A stretch of 64,000 nt of DNA, taken from positions 14,707 to 78,706 of the forward strand of contig CAXTHM010000006.1 in NCBI GenBank assembly GCA_964244115.1. The letters run 5' to 3'. Origin of the DNA: CADCWK01 sp964244115. GTDB lineage: Bacteria > Chloroflexota > Chloroflexia > Thermomicrobiales > UBA6265. The position numbers and the translations under genes are program-made. Position 1 is the first letter of the stretch, and every line of letters begins with the position of its first letter. Positions 42,184 through 51,468 of the stretch are shown here, piece after piece. The notes under the pieces were generated by a model, which had not been told where the DNA came from, searched no databases, and saw nothing but the letters and a program-made list of their open reading frames with translations.

Positions 42184-42963
42184 TCAGGGGCGAGGGGTGA
42201 TGGTGGGGCTCGTCGCTGGACGTGTCGGGCGGATCGTTCCGATCGGCCGGATCGTCGGACGGGGCGAAACGGCGGGTGTAGGGGTGAACCGAATGATGAT
42301 CGTCGGCTGCGGGGTGACACTGGCGACCGGGGTTCGGGTCGGGACGCGAATGGACGGGAATGGGGTTGGCGTTCGGGCCGGTCTCGTTGCCGTGGCGCTT
42401 GATGACGGTCGGGCAGATGCGGAAGCCCGGGCTGAGGGTTCCACTGAAGGTGACGGCCGGACCGATGCCGAAGCCCGGACTGAGGGTTCTGGCGACGCTC
42501 GGTAAAGTTCGACGCGAACGGTCGCGGTGTTGCTGGTCGTCACGATGAATCGCGACGTCGCCGGGTTGAACGTACTGCATCGGAGATAGTACGTCGTCTG
42601 CCAGGCGAATCCACTTCCCGGATCCGTGAAGAAGACATTCCCGACATCGTCGATCTGGATGGGGAAGTCGTTGGATTCGGCTGAGATCACGATCAGGGTT
42701 CCACCACAGGATGTCGTTCCGTCGTTGGTTTTCACGTTGCCAGCGAAGATGGTGGAACCGCTGTCATAGGGTCTGAAGAGGTCATCATTTGCCCTGAGGA
42801 TGCTCGGAAGGGGTGGAACTCGTGTAGCCACGATAGGGATGGTGGGATTTGGTCTGAATGTCGGTCGCGGCGCGGCCAGCGATTCGGGCGTCTGCCGAAC
42901 GGGCGCCAGCGACCCGAGGAGGACGAGGACGATCAGGACGACGGACCCTCCGAGTTTCGGCAT
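42184..42963 (-). CDS. Secreted or surface protein with Pro/Ser/Thr-rich C-terminal tail
   Basis: 259 residues from the ATG at 42963, with GGGAG six bases upstream. A signal peptide is evident (MPKLGGSVVLIVLVLLGSLA). A compact middle domain with two Cys (TTSCGGTLIVISAE, TYYLRCSTFNPATS) could form a disulfide and a small beta sandwich. The last 110 residues are low-complexity P/S/T/R repeats such as SPEPSVRASASVRPSPSVEP, likely a cell-wall spanning or glycosylated stalk. No family is recognised. Confidence 0.7.
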   Translation of the reverse strand: MPKLGGSVVLIVLVLLGSLAPVRQTPESLAAPRPTFRPNPTIPIVATRVPPLPSILRANDDLFRPYDSGSTIFAGNVKTNDGTTSCGGTLIVISAESNDFPIQIDDVGNVFFTDPGSGFAWQTTYYLRCSTFNPATSRFIVTTSNTATVRVELYRASPEPSVRASASVRPSPSVEPSARASASARPSSSATATRPARTPTPFPSIRVPTRTPVASVTPQPTIIIRFTPTPAVSPRPTIRPIGTIRPTRPATSPTITPRP

Positions 42964-43277
42964 CGAAAACTCCCGGTTGACGTGGAGGACCGCGCCACCG
43001 ACAGTCGGTTGCTCGAGGTCGCGCACGCATAATACTCACGGATCGATCGTATCATCCGAACCACGAGGTGTAAACACGTCGTGAGAAATGACAGATCGGA
43101 ATATCCGTTTAGGATTCAAGGAATCATCTCGACGGAGAGAGACTTCGGTTGCAGTCCGTACGATGAGTCAGTGATGGATTCGTCCCTGGGACAATCGATC
43201 GGCGGCGGCCGTATCCGGTCCACGAGATAGCCTTCTGCCTCGATGCGGGCGCCCACGGGATCGTCCCGCCGGCGGCG
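42964..43277. other. Intergenic stretch with no gene recognised
   Basis: About 310 bases between the secreted-protein start and the PPOX-like gene. It is less GC-rich than its surroundings and should hold the promoter of the secreted protein, but I cannot place one convincingly. Confidence 0.4.
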
Positions 43278-43748
43278 GTGGCGGTCTGGACGCTGACGGG
43301 CGAGGAGCGCCGCACCGTCGCCGAGGTGCTGACGGACATCCTGGCGTCGAAGACGCTGGCCCACGTCGCGGCGATCGCCCCGGATGGCGAGCCCCAGTCC
43401 ACCCCGATCCGGTTCGTCTGGGATGGCGAGCGTGCCTCGATCAGCCAGACCGAGGGGCAGCAGGAACTGAAGAACCTGTGCCGGGAGCCGCGGGTCGCAC
43501 TGTCGATGGTCGACCCGGGAGACCCGAACCGCAACCTCGAGATCCGGAGTCACGTCGAGTCGGAGGTAACGGACGCCGACCGGGCCTTCGTCCGGCAGCT
43601 CTCGCGCAAGGACCTCGTTCGACGCATCGCCTGCCAGGTAGTGACAGCCATCGAGGGATCAACGAGCCAGTGCGTCGTAGGGGCGTCGGACCTCCCAGCG
43701 CTGACCAATGGGTTGCCGCCGCTGGAGGCTGATTGTCCCTGCGGATGA
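43278..43748 (+). CDS. PPOX-class oxidoreductase, C-terminally altered
   Basis: 156 residues from a GTG at 43278. LASKTLAHVAAIAPDGEPQ, ISQTEGQQELKNLCREPRVA and DPGDPNRNLEIRSHVE are good PPOX/F420 split-barrel sequence. After RQLSRKDL (near 43613) the expected YLGVDxYP ending is missing and is replaced by about 45 residues with no family resemblance. The gene is therefore probably truncated, perhaps at the left boundary of the phage cluster that begins just downstream. Confidence 0.6.
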   Translation: MAVWTLTGEERRTVAEVLTDILASKTLAHVAAIAPDGEPQSTPIRFVWDGERASISQTEGQQELKNLCREPRVALSMVDPGDPNRNLEIRSHVESEVTDADRAFVRQLSRKDLVRRIACQVVTAIEGSTSQCVVGASDLPALTNGLPPLEADCPCG

Positions 43749-44092
43749 CTGGACCAGCGAGAGCCTGAATGCAGCCGCCAGTCACGCGTTCGCGGGACGG
43801 GCGTCACCGGGCCGAAATTTGGTAGCGCAAACTACCAAAACGGTGTATGCAAGATATCTGTCCTTCTCGACGATTCTTGTTGGATTATCGATGTCGATAC
43901 TCGATTCGACCGCTTGCCCATGAACACTGGCGCCTTTTTCTCTAGCAAGATACAGTAGCGGTCACTGTGTTGCCCAAAATGCACGGCCGTTTGGTGTCAC
44001 ACTTTTCCTCCGAAAATCCGGTCTTGTAAGTGAGGGGTCCGAATAAGAACAAATGATCTACTTTCGGCCCTGGCCGGAGAGGAGGCAGCGGC
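43749..44092. other. A/T-richer leader region of the phage cluster
   Basis: About 340 bases, clearly lower in GC than both sides. It contains a perfect inverted repeat TTTGGTAG/CTACCAAA (43818-43839), a good operator candidate. It should contain the promoter of the late operon, but no well-spaced -35/-10 pair is convincing. Confidence 0.45.
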
Positions 44093-44572
44093 GTGGCGAC
44101 GGCGGGCCGACGGATGGGTGGCACGACCTCCCGAGCGCACGACAAGGAGGACGAGCAGACGGCGGGACCGGGACAGGACGAGGGGCGGCGGCTGGCGCTC
44201 GAGCGGCTGCGGCGGGCCGCGGCGGCGGGGGACTATGACGGGCTGCTCGACCCGGCGCTCTGGCGGCTGCTCGACGCGGCCGCGCTGACGGTCGGGTTCA
44301 GCCGGGAGATCGGGGCGCTGCGGTTCGCGATGGCCCGGTTGCTGGCCGAAGAGGAGGACCCCCGGCAACTCTCCCTGCACCTGGCGCGGATCACCATGAC
44401 GATCGTCCGGGCGACCCAGGCCCGGCCACCGGTGGCTCCGGCCGAGGATCCGGTCCGGGCGGCGCTCCTGGCGGAACTCGGCGAGCTGGATGATCCGGAG
44501 GATCGGTCGGACGGTACCGGAGCGCCCGATGACGACGGGGAGACGGACCTGGCGGGAGAGGAGGACTCATGA
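44093..44572 (+). CDS. Phage-cluster protein of unknown function (position of a small terminase)
   Basis: 159 residues from a GTG with GAGGAGG upstream. A basic N-terminus is followed by a mostly helical middle (LWRLLDAAALTVGFSREIGA and RFAMARLLAEEEDPRQLSLH) and a strongly acidic tail. It overlaps the next gene by four bases. It sits where a small terminase subunit would be, but no HTH is evident, so this is only positional inference. Confidence 0.65.
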   Translation: MATAGRRMGGTTSRAHDKEDEQTAGPGQDEGRRLALERLRRAAAAGDYDGLLDPALWRLLDAAALTVGFSREIGALRFAMARLLAEEEDPRQLSLHLARITMTIVRATQARPPVAPAEDPVRAALLAELGELDDPEDRSDGTGAPDDDGETDLAGEEDS

Positions 44573-44799
44573 CGGGCCTGACGACACGACGGCCGGCGCG
44601 GAACGGCTATGACGACCCCGATGACGGACACCGGCCGCCGATCGAGCTCGGGCCGGCCTCGGCCTACGAGGCGCTGACCCGGCAGATGGTCGAGCGGATG
44701 GCGGACGACCTCGACGAGATCAAGGGGCGGCTCAACGGCCTGCTGTTCCTCGTCGCGGGGGCGGTGATCATCGACGCGCTCACGCGGCTGGCGCTGTGA
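44569..44799 (+). CDS. Small phage-cluster membrane protein
   Basis: 76 residues, starting inside the stop of the previous gene. A short amphipathic coil (TRQMVERMADDLDEIKGRL) precedes a single hydrophobic C-terminal helix (LLFLVAGAVIIDALTRLAL). It could be a small lysis-related or regulatory peptide, or a structural tail-anchored protein. No family is recognised. Confidence 0.6.
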   Translation: MTGLTTRRPARNGYDDPDDGHRPPIELGPASAYEALTRQMVERMADDLDEIKGRLNGLLFLVAGAVIIDALTRLAL

Positions 44800-44921
44800 C
44801 CAGCGATACCCGGGCCCGACGGAAGTTCGTCGGGACGATGTGGCCTTCCAGGCGTTCCCCCTCTGGGCCGGGATCGTGATGCTGACCGACCTCGCGCCGG
44901 ACGACCTGATGGAGAGGGGAG

Positions 44922-46475
44922 ATGCGATTGGCCAGGACGCGAATCCCCGCTCCGGGGAGCACGGATGAGACGGCCCTGCGCGATCGGGTGCGGAGCGTGC
45001 TGGGCGACCCGACCCGGTTCTCCGATCTGGCGCTGCCGGACCGAGCGCTGCGGCGCTACCAGCGGGCGCCGGTCCGGGCGATCGCCGGTAGCGTCCTCGC
45101 CGGTCGGGGTGAGCAGCATGTGCTCGTCTTCAGCCGGCAGGCGGGCAAGGACGAACTCCTCGCCCAGTTGCTGGCGTGGGTGCTCGTCCGCAACCAATTC
45201 CACGGCGGCAGCGCGGTGATGGCCTGCCCGACGTTCACCCCGCAGGCGGCCCTGGCGCGGGACCGTCTGCTGGAGCGGCTCCGGGCGGAGGTCCCGGCCC
45301 GGCTGATCGGCACGCTGACGACCAGGGAGAGCTACATCGTCCAGGTCGGGCAGGCGTCGGTGCGGTTCCTCAGCGCCTCGCCGGCGGCGAACGTCCGGGG
45401 CCAGACGGCGGATCTGCTCCTGATCGCCAATGAGGCGCAGGACATCGACCCGGCGCACTGGGATGCGGTCTTCGACCCGATGGCGGCCAGCACCAACGCC
45501 ACGACCATTTTCGCGGGGACGACCTGGAGCCGGAACGGCTTGCTCGCCCGGCAGATGCGCCATCTGGGCGCGGGCGAGCAGGCGACGGGGCAGCGGGTCT
45601 GGCGGGTGCCGTGGCCGGTCGTCGCGGCGGAACTGCCCGCCTACGGCGACCGGGTCCGGGCCCGGATCGCCCAGTTCGGCGCCGACCACCCGGCGATCCG
45701 GACCGAGTACGACCTGGAGGAGCTGGAGGGCGACGGGCAACTGCTGCCGGCCGAGCGGCGCGAGCAGCTCCGGGGCGACCACCCGCGGCAGCGGCGGCGG
45801 ACCGATGACGACGGCCTCTACGCGCTGCTGATCGATGTCGGCGGCGAGGCGACGGAGCCGGCGGCGACGATGGCCGGTCGTCCCGGCGCGACCGCCGGCC
45901 AGGACCGGGACAGCACGGCCCTGACGGTCGTCGCCGTCGAGCGCGGCTCCGGACGTCCAGCTTACCGGGTCGTGGATCGCCGAGTCTGGACGGGTGTCGG
46001 GCAGGTGGCGCTGCACGCACAGATCGCGGACCTGGCCCGGAACGTCTGGCGGGCGAGCGCGGTGGTCGTCGATGCGACGGGGATCGGGGCCGGGCTGGCG
46101 TCGTTCCTCGGGGCGTCGTTCCGTTCGGGCCGCGGAGGCGGGTTGGCGGGCCGGACCGGGGCCGGGCCACCGGGCGAGCCGGTGGTCGTCCCGTTCGTCT
46201 TCACGCAGGCCTCGAAGAGCGACCTGGGCTGGTCGCTGCTGGCACTGATCGACGGCGGGCGGCTGAAGGAGTACGCCGACGACGGGGCGCCCGACACGCG
46301 GCGCTTCTGGGAGGAGGTGGCGAACGTCGCCTATGAGGTCCTGCCCGGGCCGGGGCAGCGGCTGCGCTGGCAGGTGCCGCCGAGCCGGGGTCACGACGAC
46401 CTCGTGCTGAGCCTGGCCCTGGTCTCGGTGCTGGACCGGCTGGACTGGCGGCCGCGTTGGGCCGTCGGGAGTTGA
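44922..46475 (+). CDS. Phage terminase large subunit
   Basis: 517 residues. The ATPase has Walker A SRQAGKDE near residue 72 and Walker B LLLIANEAQ near 168; the usual Asp of the B motif is Asn but the catalytic Glu is present, a variant seen in some terminases. A coupling motif TIFAGTTWS follows. The RNase H-like nuclease shows its three acidic positions in LLIDVGGE near 302, VVVDATGIG near 382 and GHDDLVLS near 489. It packages DNA into the procapsid. It is followed by repeats and then the scaffold and capsid genes. Confidence 0.9.
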   Translation: MRLARTRIPAPGSTDETALRDRVRSVLGDPTRFSDLALPDRALRRYQRAPVRAIAGSVLAGRGEQHVLVFSRQAGKDELLAQLLAWVLVRNQFHGGSAVMACPTFTPQAALARDRLLERLRAEVPARLIGTLTTRESYIVQVGQASVRFLSASPAANVRGQTADLLLIANEAQDIDPAHWDAVFDPMAASTNATTIFAGTTWSRNGLLARQMRHLGAGEQATGQRVWRVPWPVVAAELPAYGDRVRARIAQFGADHPAIRTEYDLEELEGDGQLLPAERREQLRGDHPRQRRRTDDDGLYALLIDVGGEATEPAATMAGRPGATAGQDRDSTALTVVAVERGSGRPAYRVVDRRVWTGVGQVALHAQIADLARNVWRASAVVVDATGIGAGLASFLGASFRSGRGGGLAGRTGAGPPGEPVVVPFVFTQASKSDLGWSLLALIDGGRLKEYADDGAPDTRRFWEEVANVAYEVLPGPGQRLRWQVPPSRGHDDLVLSLALVSVLDRLDWRPRWAVGS

Positions 46476-46536
46476 CCGGGCGGACCGACAGTCGTCGCTT
46501 CGTCGACCCCGCACGTATTGCAGCAGCACGAACAGG

Positions 46537-46630
46537 GTTGAACCCAGATCGCCGGTTATCGCCCTGCGGAGCGATGGCCGCTGCGGCGGCCGGTCAGGGC
46601 CAGCGAAGCGAGAGCCCGTGACCCTACGAC
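46537..46630 (-). repeat. Family B repeat, single copy within the phage cluster
   Basis: Runs from GTTGAACCCAG to GTGACCCTACGAC with the GGCCGCTGCGGCGGCC hairpin. It is the same family as at 1894 and 20984 in host DNA, here between the terminase and scaffold genes. Confidence 0.7.
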
Positions 46631-46680
46631 GGGGCCGTTGCGACGCCTGGACGACCACAAGGGTCGCCCTGACGAAGGTG

Positions 46681-46781
46681 AAGTCGTCCAGAAAAAGCCC
46701 CTCTCTATCCGATGAGCTCCCGCAGGAGCGACATCGAGATGGGGAGGGTTCTCGCTGCGCTGGGGGTGGGGCTTGCCCGCC
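46681..46781 (+). repeat. Family A-related repeat (A2 variant) within the phage cluster
   Basis: GAAAAAGCCCCTCTC ... GATGGGGAGGG ... GGGGGTGGGGCTTGCCCGCC. A similar arrangement, including the GAAAAAGCCCC start, recurs at 51469-51537. Confidence 0.6.
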
Positions 46782-46827
46782 ATCGACACCTCGAATCGAA
46801 CACACCAACCGAAAGGACACACCGTCC

Positions 46828-47223
46828 ATGGAACCCAACGACCAGATCCCATCTGATGCGACCACTGAGACCCAGACGCCGATCGACGAGTCGCCCGCGA
46901 CCCAGCCGGACCGCACCGCGGACGACGTCGCGCTGGTCCGTGACTTCATCGTCGCGGCCGACCCCGGGCTGATCGCGGAACTCGTCACCGGCGCGACGGT
47001 CGGCGAGGTGCTCGCCAGCGTCGCGGCCGCCCGGGCGGCCTACCGACGTGTCGCGGAGCACGTCCGGGCGGCCGGGCCCGGCGCCGAGCCAGCCGATCGA
47101 CCGGCTCCGGTGCCCGCGGTGCCGGCCGGCGGGGCGCCGCCGTTCGTGGTCGACCCCGGCGACCTGCCGTCGGGCGAGCTCATCCGGCGGGGGATCTCGG
47201 CGGCACGCGGGGTCAGCGGGTAG
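46828..47223 (+). CDS. Probable phage scaffold-like protein
   Basis: 131 residues from the ATG at 46828, preceded by GAAAGGA. It has a polar, acidic N-terminus, a central helical segment (LVRDFIVAADPGLIAELVTG followed by VAAARAAYRRVAEHVRAAG) and a Pro/Ala linker. Its small size, composition and position directly before the capsid gene fit a scaffolding or head-assembly protein. This is positional inference; no family is recognised. Confidence 0.55.
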   Translation: MEPNDQIPSDATTETQTPIDESPATQPDRTADDVALVRDFIVAADPGLIAELVTGATVGEVLASVAAARAAYRRVAEHVRAAGPGAEPADRPAPVPAVPAGGAPPFVVDPGDLPSGELIRRGISAARGVSG

Positions 47224-47364
47224 GGCACCGGAGCGAGCGGGCGACCCGAAGGAGGGAGCGCACAGCGACAGGGACCGGGAGACCGGCCGGCGCCGATCGC
47301 GCCGGCCGGCTGACGTGGCGGGACGACCCGACGCATCGAGACGACCGAGGGGGGACAGGCGACC

Positions 47365-48252
47365 ATGGCGTTGACCAAGGTGGAAGCGGCCAAGCTGACC
47401 AATGATCTGCTCGTGCGCGGGGTGATCGATACGATCGTCCGCGAGAGCGAGCTCCTGATGCGGCTGCCATTCACCGACGTGACCGGAACGGCGATCACCT
47501 ACAACCGGGAGGCGACGATGCCGCCGGTCTCCTACTACGACGTCGGCGACACCTGGACGGAGGCGACGCCGACCTTCACGCAGGTCACGACGGCGCTCCG
47601 GATCCTCGGCGGCGATGCCGACGTGGACGACTTCCTCCAGCAGACCTACGCCAACCCGAACGACCTGGAGGCGGAGGTCGTCGCGAACCGGGCCAAGGCG
47701 ATCGCCTACTCCTACAGCGAGACGTTCTATCACGGCTCCTCGCTGGCCGGGTCCAAGTCGTTCGACGGCCTGGCGCGGCTGGCCGCGCCGGGGCAGATCG
47801 TCTCCGCCGGGACCAACGGCGGGGCGCTGACGCTGGACCTGATGGACGAGCTGATCGACCGGGTCCGGCCCGGCAAGCCCGACGCGATCCTGCTGAGCAA
47901 GCGGTCGCGCCGGAAGCTGAGCGCGCTGCGGCGATCCTCCGGCAACCTGCTGGAGACGGACACGGACGCGTTCGGCCGGCGGGCACTGTTCTACGACGGC
48001 ATCCCGCTGCTCGTGGACGACTTCATCCGGGAGGACGAGGTCGTCGGGACGTCGCTGCCGAACACGTCCAGCCTGTTCGCGGTCCGGTTCGGCAGCGAGG
48101 GCGTCACCGGTCTGGAGCACGGCGGCATCCAGGTCGAGGAAGTCGGGGCGCTGGAGAGCAAGAACGCGACCCGCTGGCGGTTGAAGTGGTACTGCGGCCT
48201 GGCGCTCTACAGCGAGCTCGGCATGGCCCGGCTGATCGGCGTCACCCCGTAG
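47365..48252 (+). CDS. Phage major capsid protein
   Basis: 295 residues. VIDTIVRESELLMRLPFTDV, YNREATMPPVSYYDVGD and the internal GDADVDDFLQQTYANPNDLE are typical of HK97-fold capsid proteins of about 300 residues without a long prohead delta domain. The C-terminal ALYSELGMARLIGV is the usual end. No prohead protease gene is present. The order scaffold, capsid, then portal is the reverse of the common portal-before-capsid order. Confidence 0.85.
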   Translation: MALTKVEAAKLTNDLLVRGVIDTIVRESELLMRLPFTDVTGTAITYNREATMPPVSYYDVGDTWTEATPTFTQVTTALRILGGDADVDDFLQQTYANPNDLEAEVVANRAKAIAYSYSETFYHGSSLAGSKSFDGLARLAAPGQIVSAGTNGGALTLDLMDELIDRVRPGKPDAILLSKRSRRKLSALRRSSGNLLETDTDAFGRRALFYDGIPLLVDDFIREDEVVGTSLPNTSSLFAVRFGSEGVTGLEHGGIQVEEVGALESKNATRWRLKWYCGLALYSELGMARLIGVTP

Positions 48253-48463
48253 ATCCGGTCGCGATGGGCCTGCCCGGTTCACGAGCAGGCCGCTCCCCCG
48301 ACCCCGTTCCGTTGCGAGGAGTCCAGGGGCAGAGCGGGAGAACCGTCGCGACCCCGGCCCGTCTCACTCGGTCCTCCCCTCGCGCCGACCCGCCGGACCG
48401 CCCGTCCGGCGGGTCGATGCGTCCATCCGCCGCCCCGGCCTGGCCACAGGAGCAGACATCGCC

Positions 48464-49906
48464 ATGCACCCCCGGATCATCACGCTGCCATCCGTCGCCG
48501 ACCCCGACAGCGCCCGGTTCGGCCGCTACCGGGAGGCGCTCGCGTTCTATGAGGGCGATCAATGGCTGGAGCGATCCCGCCGCGGCGAGACCCGCCTGAC
48601 CGTCAACTACGCCCGGACGCTGCTCCGGAAGGTCGCCAGCTACCTGTTCCCGGCTCCGGTCGGCTTCTCCGTCGCGGCGCTGGTCCCTGGCGACGCGGCA
48701 TCGGATGCGGCCGCCGCCCGGGCGGAGTCGCTGCTGGCCGGCCTCACCGGCCGGCTCGGGCTCGGGCAGCTCGATCTCGACCTCGCGATCGAGGCGGCCG
48801 TGCTGGGCGACGCGGTGATGAAGGTGACGTGGGACGCCGCGGCCGATGACGGCGTCGGGGCCCCGGTGGTCGCGGCGGTCGACCCGGCGGCGGTGCTGGC
48901 CTGGTGGGCGCCGGACAACCCGCGCCGGCTGGTCCGGGTGACACAGGGCTACGGGCTGCCGGGCGCGGTGATCGCGGGACTGTTCCTGACCAAGCCATCG
49001 CCGCGGGATGCTCCGCCCGGTCCGGACGGGGCACCGGGAACGACCCGACTCGACCGTCCCGAGCGACCGCCGGCCCTGGACCCGGAGGAGACGTACCAGG
49101 TCGTGGAGGAGTGGACCGATGCGCGCTGGCGCGTGACCGTCGCCGGTCAGGTCGTCCGCGACGGCGCCAATCCCTACGGCTGGATCCCGTACGTGATCGT
49201 CGCCAACAACCCCCGGCCGCACGAGCCGTGGGGGATGTCCGATCTGGTCGATCTGATCGACGTCTGCCGCGAACTCAACCGGCGGCTCAGCGTCCTCGGC
49301 CGGATCCTCGATCTCTCCGGCGCGCCGATCGCGGTGCTGGAGAACGTCGAGGGGTCCGAGGGGATCAGCGTCGGGCCGGGCGCGAAGTGGGAATTGCCGG
49401 AAGGAGCCCGCGCCTACCTGCTCGATCTGCTCGGTGGGGGCGGCGTCGGGCTCCACGTCGAGTACATCAACCTGCTCTACCGCAGTCTGCACGACCTCAG
49501 CGAGACGCCGCGGACGGCCTTCGGCGACTCCGGCCGCGACCTCTCCGGCGTCGCGCTGGAGGTCGAGATCCAGCCACTGATCCAGCAGGTCAACCGGAAG
49601 CGCCGGGGCTGGGAGACGGCCTTCCAGGCCCGGAACCGCCGGCTGCTCGACCTCTGCGAGCGGTTCGGCGGGGCCGACTTCGCCGGCCACCGCCGGACGG
49701 AGACGATCTGGCCGGACGTCCTGCCGAGCGACACTGCCGCCAGCATCCAGAACCAGGTCCGGCTGGTCTCGGCCGGTATCCGGAGCCGCCGCTCGGCGAT
49801 CGGTACCCTCGGCGCCAGCGACCCGGACGGCGAGCTGGACCGGATCATTGACGAGACGACCCGGTTCGCCGGGCTGTCCGATGCGTTCGTCGGGAGTCTG
49901 CCGTAG
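48464..49906 (+). CDS. Phage portal protein (SPP1-gp6-like)
   Basis: 480 residues. ALAFYEGDQWLERSRRGETR, the repeated Asn-Tyr region (LTVNYARTLLRKVASYLF), AVLGDAVMKVTWDA and the central GWIPYVIVANNPRPHEPWG are characteristic of SPP1-type portals, including the stem and the long helix ALEVEIQPLIQQVNRKRRGW. It forms the dodecameric DNA gate. It follows the capsid gene by 210 bases. Confidence 0.87.
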   Translation: MHPRIITLPSVADPDSARFGRYREALAFYEGDQWLERSRRGETRLTVNYARTLLRKVASYLFPAPVGFSVAALVPGDAASDAAAARAESLLAGLTGRLGLGQLDLDLAIEAAVLGDAVMKVTWDAAADDGVGAPVVAAVDPAAVLAWWAPDNPRRLVRVTQGYGLPGAVIAGLFLTKPSPRDAPPGPDGAPGTTRLDRPERPPALDPEETYQVVEEWTDARWRVTVAGQVVRDGANPYGWIPYVIVANNPRPHEPWGMSDLVDLIDVCRELNRRLSVLGRILDLSGAPIAVLENVEGSEGISVGPGAKWELPEGARAYLLDLLGGGGVGLHVEYINLLYRSLHDLSETPRTAFGDSGRDLSGVALEVEIQPLIQQVNRKRRGWETAFQARNRRLLDLCERFGGADFAGHRRTETIWPDVLPSDTAASIQNQVRLVSAGIRSRRSAIGTLGASDPDGELDRIIDETTRFAGLSDAFVGSLP

Positions 49907-49907
49907 G

Positions 49908-49977
49908 TGACCCCACCCCCAAACCCCTCCCCATCACGCTGGCGTGCTTCGCAAGTGCGGATGGAGAGGGGCTTTCG
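49908..49977. repeat. Left arm of a long inverted repeat flanking adaptor and minor-head genes
   Basis: About 65 bases (CCCCACCCCCAAACCCCTCC ... GCGGATGGAGAGGGGCTTTC) match the reverse complement of 51469-51537 with only a few differences. It lies directly after the portal gene. It is related to family A. Confidence 0.75.
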
Positions 49978-50002
49978 TATGTCGGCTTCGCCGTCCTGAG
50001 AT

Positions 50003-50086
50003 GAGTCCCCTCACCCAGCTAAGCGAGAACCCCGCTCTGGCTCGTTCCGCGCTGCGGCGCTCACGCCCGGAGAGGGGATTCCGTGT
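50003..50086 (+). repeat. Family A-related repeat, short form
   Basis: GAGTCCCCTCACCCAGC ... CGCTCACGCCCGGAGAGGGG, the short variant of the family. Together with the neighbouring copies it fills the 460-base gap between portal and adaptor genes. Confidence 0.6.
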
Positions 50087-50126
50087 GTCGCGCTGAAGCG
50101 CTCGGGTCAATTGCGGAGGCGACCCA

Positions 50127-50192
50127 TGACGTCGGGTCACGGGCTTGCCGTGACCGGCCGCCGCAGCGGCCATCGCCCCTCAGGGGCGATGG
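50127..50192 (+). repeat. Family B repeat, partial copy in the phage cluster
   Basis: GTCGGGTCACGGGCTTGCCG, then GGCCGCCGCAGCGGCC and CGCCCCTCAGGGGCG, the first half of the unit. Confidence 0.6.
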
Positions 50193-50366
50193 CGGTGCCT
50201 CGCAACCAGCCCGGTAGGGGGCGAACCGGGGAATCACGGACACCGGGACCATTGCGCGGTGTGGCATCTGGCGGCACGGGTACGGACAGGCCGTCGCCCC
50301 TGCGAATCCGTCGCGGCGCGACGCGCCCCATTCCAAGAGCATTCCACATAGAAGGAACCAGACACC

Positions 50367-50978
50367 GTGACGACCCGCCAAGCCCTGCGGCTGGCCCTGC
50401 GCCGTCGCCTCGAAGACTCCGCCGTCCCGTCCCTCTGGGACGACGACACGCTCAACGATGGCTTCGCGTCGGCCATCCGCGACTACAGCGCCCGCTTCCC
50501 GGCTCATCGGACGGCGACGGTCGTGGTTGTGACCGGGGCGATGTCGATCCCCCTGACGGCGGCCAGCCAGTCCGGCGGTCGGATCGTCCGGGTGATCGAC
50601 GGGAGCGGCCAGACCGTCCCGCGGAACTGGAGCGACGAGGACGCCCCGCCGGGCAGCCAGCGCTGGCGCTGGTGGGAGGGCGCGATCAGGCTGGACCTGC
50701 CCGCGATCGCCGGTTCGTGGCGGGTCGAGTACCTCGCGACGCGCCTGATGCCAGCCAACGACACCGATCCGGTCGAGGTCCGGGATGGGGACGAGGCGAT
50801 CGTTGTCGCGATGGCCGCGCTCTATGCGCTCCACCGCCGGGCGATCGAGGACGGCAAGCGGGGCCACGCGCCCAGCCTGATCCTGGCGACGGCCGCCACG
50901 GTTCGCTCCGAACTGGAGCGCGAACTCCGGGCCCGGATGCGGCAGGTCCGGGGTGGCGTCCTGCCGGCCGCGACCTGA
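50367..50978 (+). CDS. Probable head-to-tail adaptor (gp11-like)
   Basis: 203 residues from a GTG with AAGGA ten bases upstream. LRRRLEDSAVPSLWDDDTLN with the following DGFASAIRDYSARFPAH is the typical first helical hairpin of adaptor proteins, and the C-terminus is a second helical pair (EAIVVAMAALYALHRRAIED and LILATAATVRSELERELRAR). A central beta part contains GSWRVEYLATRLMP. It would sit under the portal and close the head. Assignment rests on pattern and synteny, not a search. Confidence 0.65.
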   Translation: MTTRQALRLALRRRLEDSAVPSLWDDDTLNDGFASAIRDYSARFPAHRTATVVVVTGAMSIPLTAASQSGGRIVRVIDGSGQTVPRNWSDEDAPPGSQRWRWWEGAIRLDLPAIAGSWRVEYLATRLMPANDTDPVEVRDGDEAIVVAMAALYALHRRAIEDGKRGHAPSLILATAATVRSELERELRARMRQVRGGVLPAAT

Positions 50979-50995
50979 GCGGGAGGGTCCGTACG

Positions 50996-51340
50996 ATGCC
51001 GATCGGCTTCACCGGCGGTGACGGCGGGGGCGCGAAACCCGGCCCGAAATCCGCGACGCCCGTGTTCTCGCAGCCTGTCAAGACGGACCCCGTCGTCTCC
51101 GCGCCCGTCTGGCCGGCGGTCCGGGATGTCGCGCGCGAGGCCGTCGCGGCTGTCGTCGCGGCGCTGATCCCGGTCACGGTCGAGGTCTACACCGTCCGGA
51201 CGGACGGCCGCTCTTGCCCGGAGTGCGGTCCCTACGACGGCTCGCTCTGGGACGAGGGCGAGGGGCCGCAACCGCCGCTCCACCCCAACTGCCGCTGCCA
51301 GCGCCTGCCGCACCACACCGAGTGGCGCACGCCGAGGTGA
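50996..51340 (+). CDS. Phage minor head protein-like (SPP1-gp7-type C-terminus)
   Basis: 114 residues from the ATG at 50996, with GGGAGGG upstream; larger frames run back into the adaptor gene. The end VYTVRTDGRSCPECGPYDGS followed by PPLHPNCRCQRLP is the zinc-binding Cys/His ending of Mu-F/SPP1-gp7 head proteins, where CxxC and HPNCRC are diagnostic. The normal long N-terminal domain is missing, so this is a shortened version. Confidence 0.72.
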   Translation: MPIGFTGGDGGGAKPGPKSATPVFSQPVKTDPVVSAPVWPAVRDVAREAVAAVVAALIPVTVEVYTVRTDGRSCPECGPYDGSLWDEGEGPQPPLHPNCRCQRLPHHTEWRTPR

Positions 51341-51468
51341 CCTCGCCGCTGACTCCTCTCCGTAGTCCGAATCCGGAATGCATCGATCGGGGATCACCCT
51401 ACAAGAACGCCGCGGCAATCGACAGATGCAGCGATCAATATCTCTGATTGACGAAGTCGACCTGTCCG

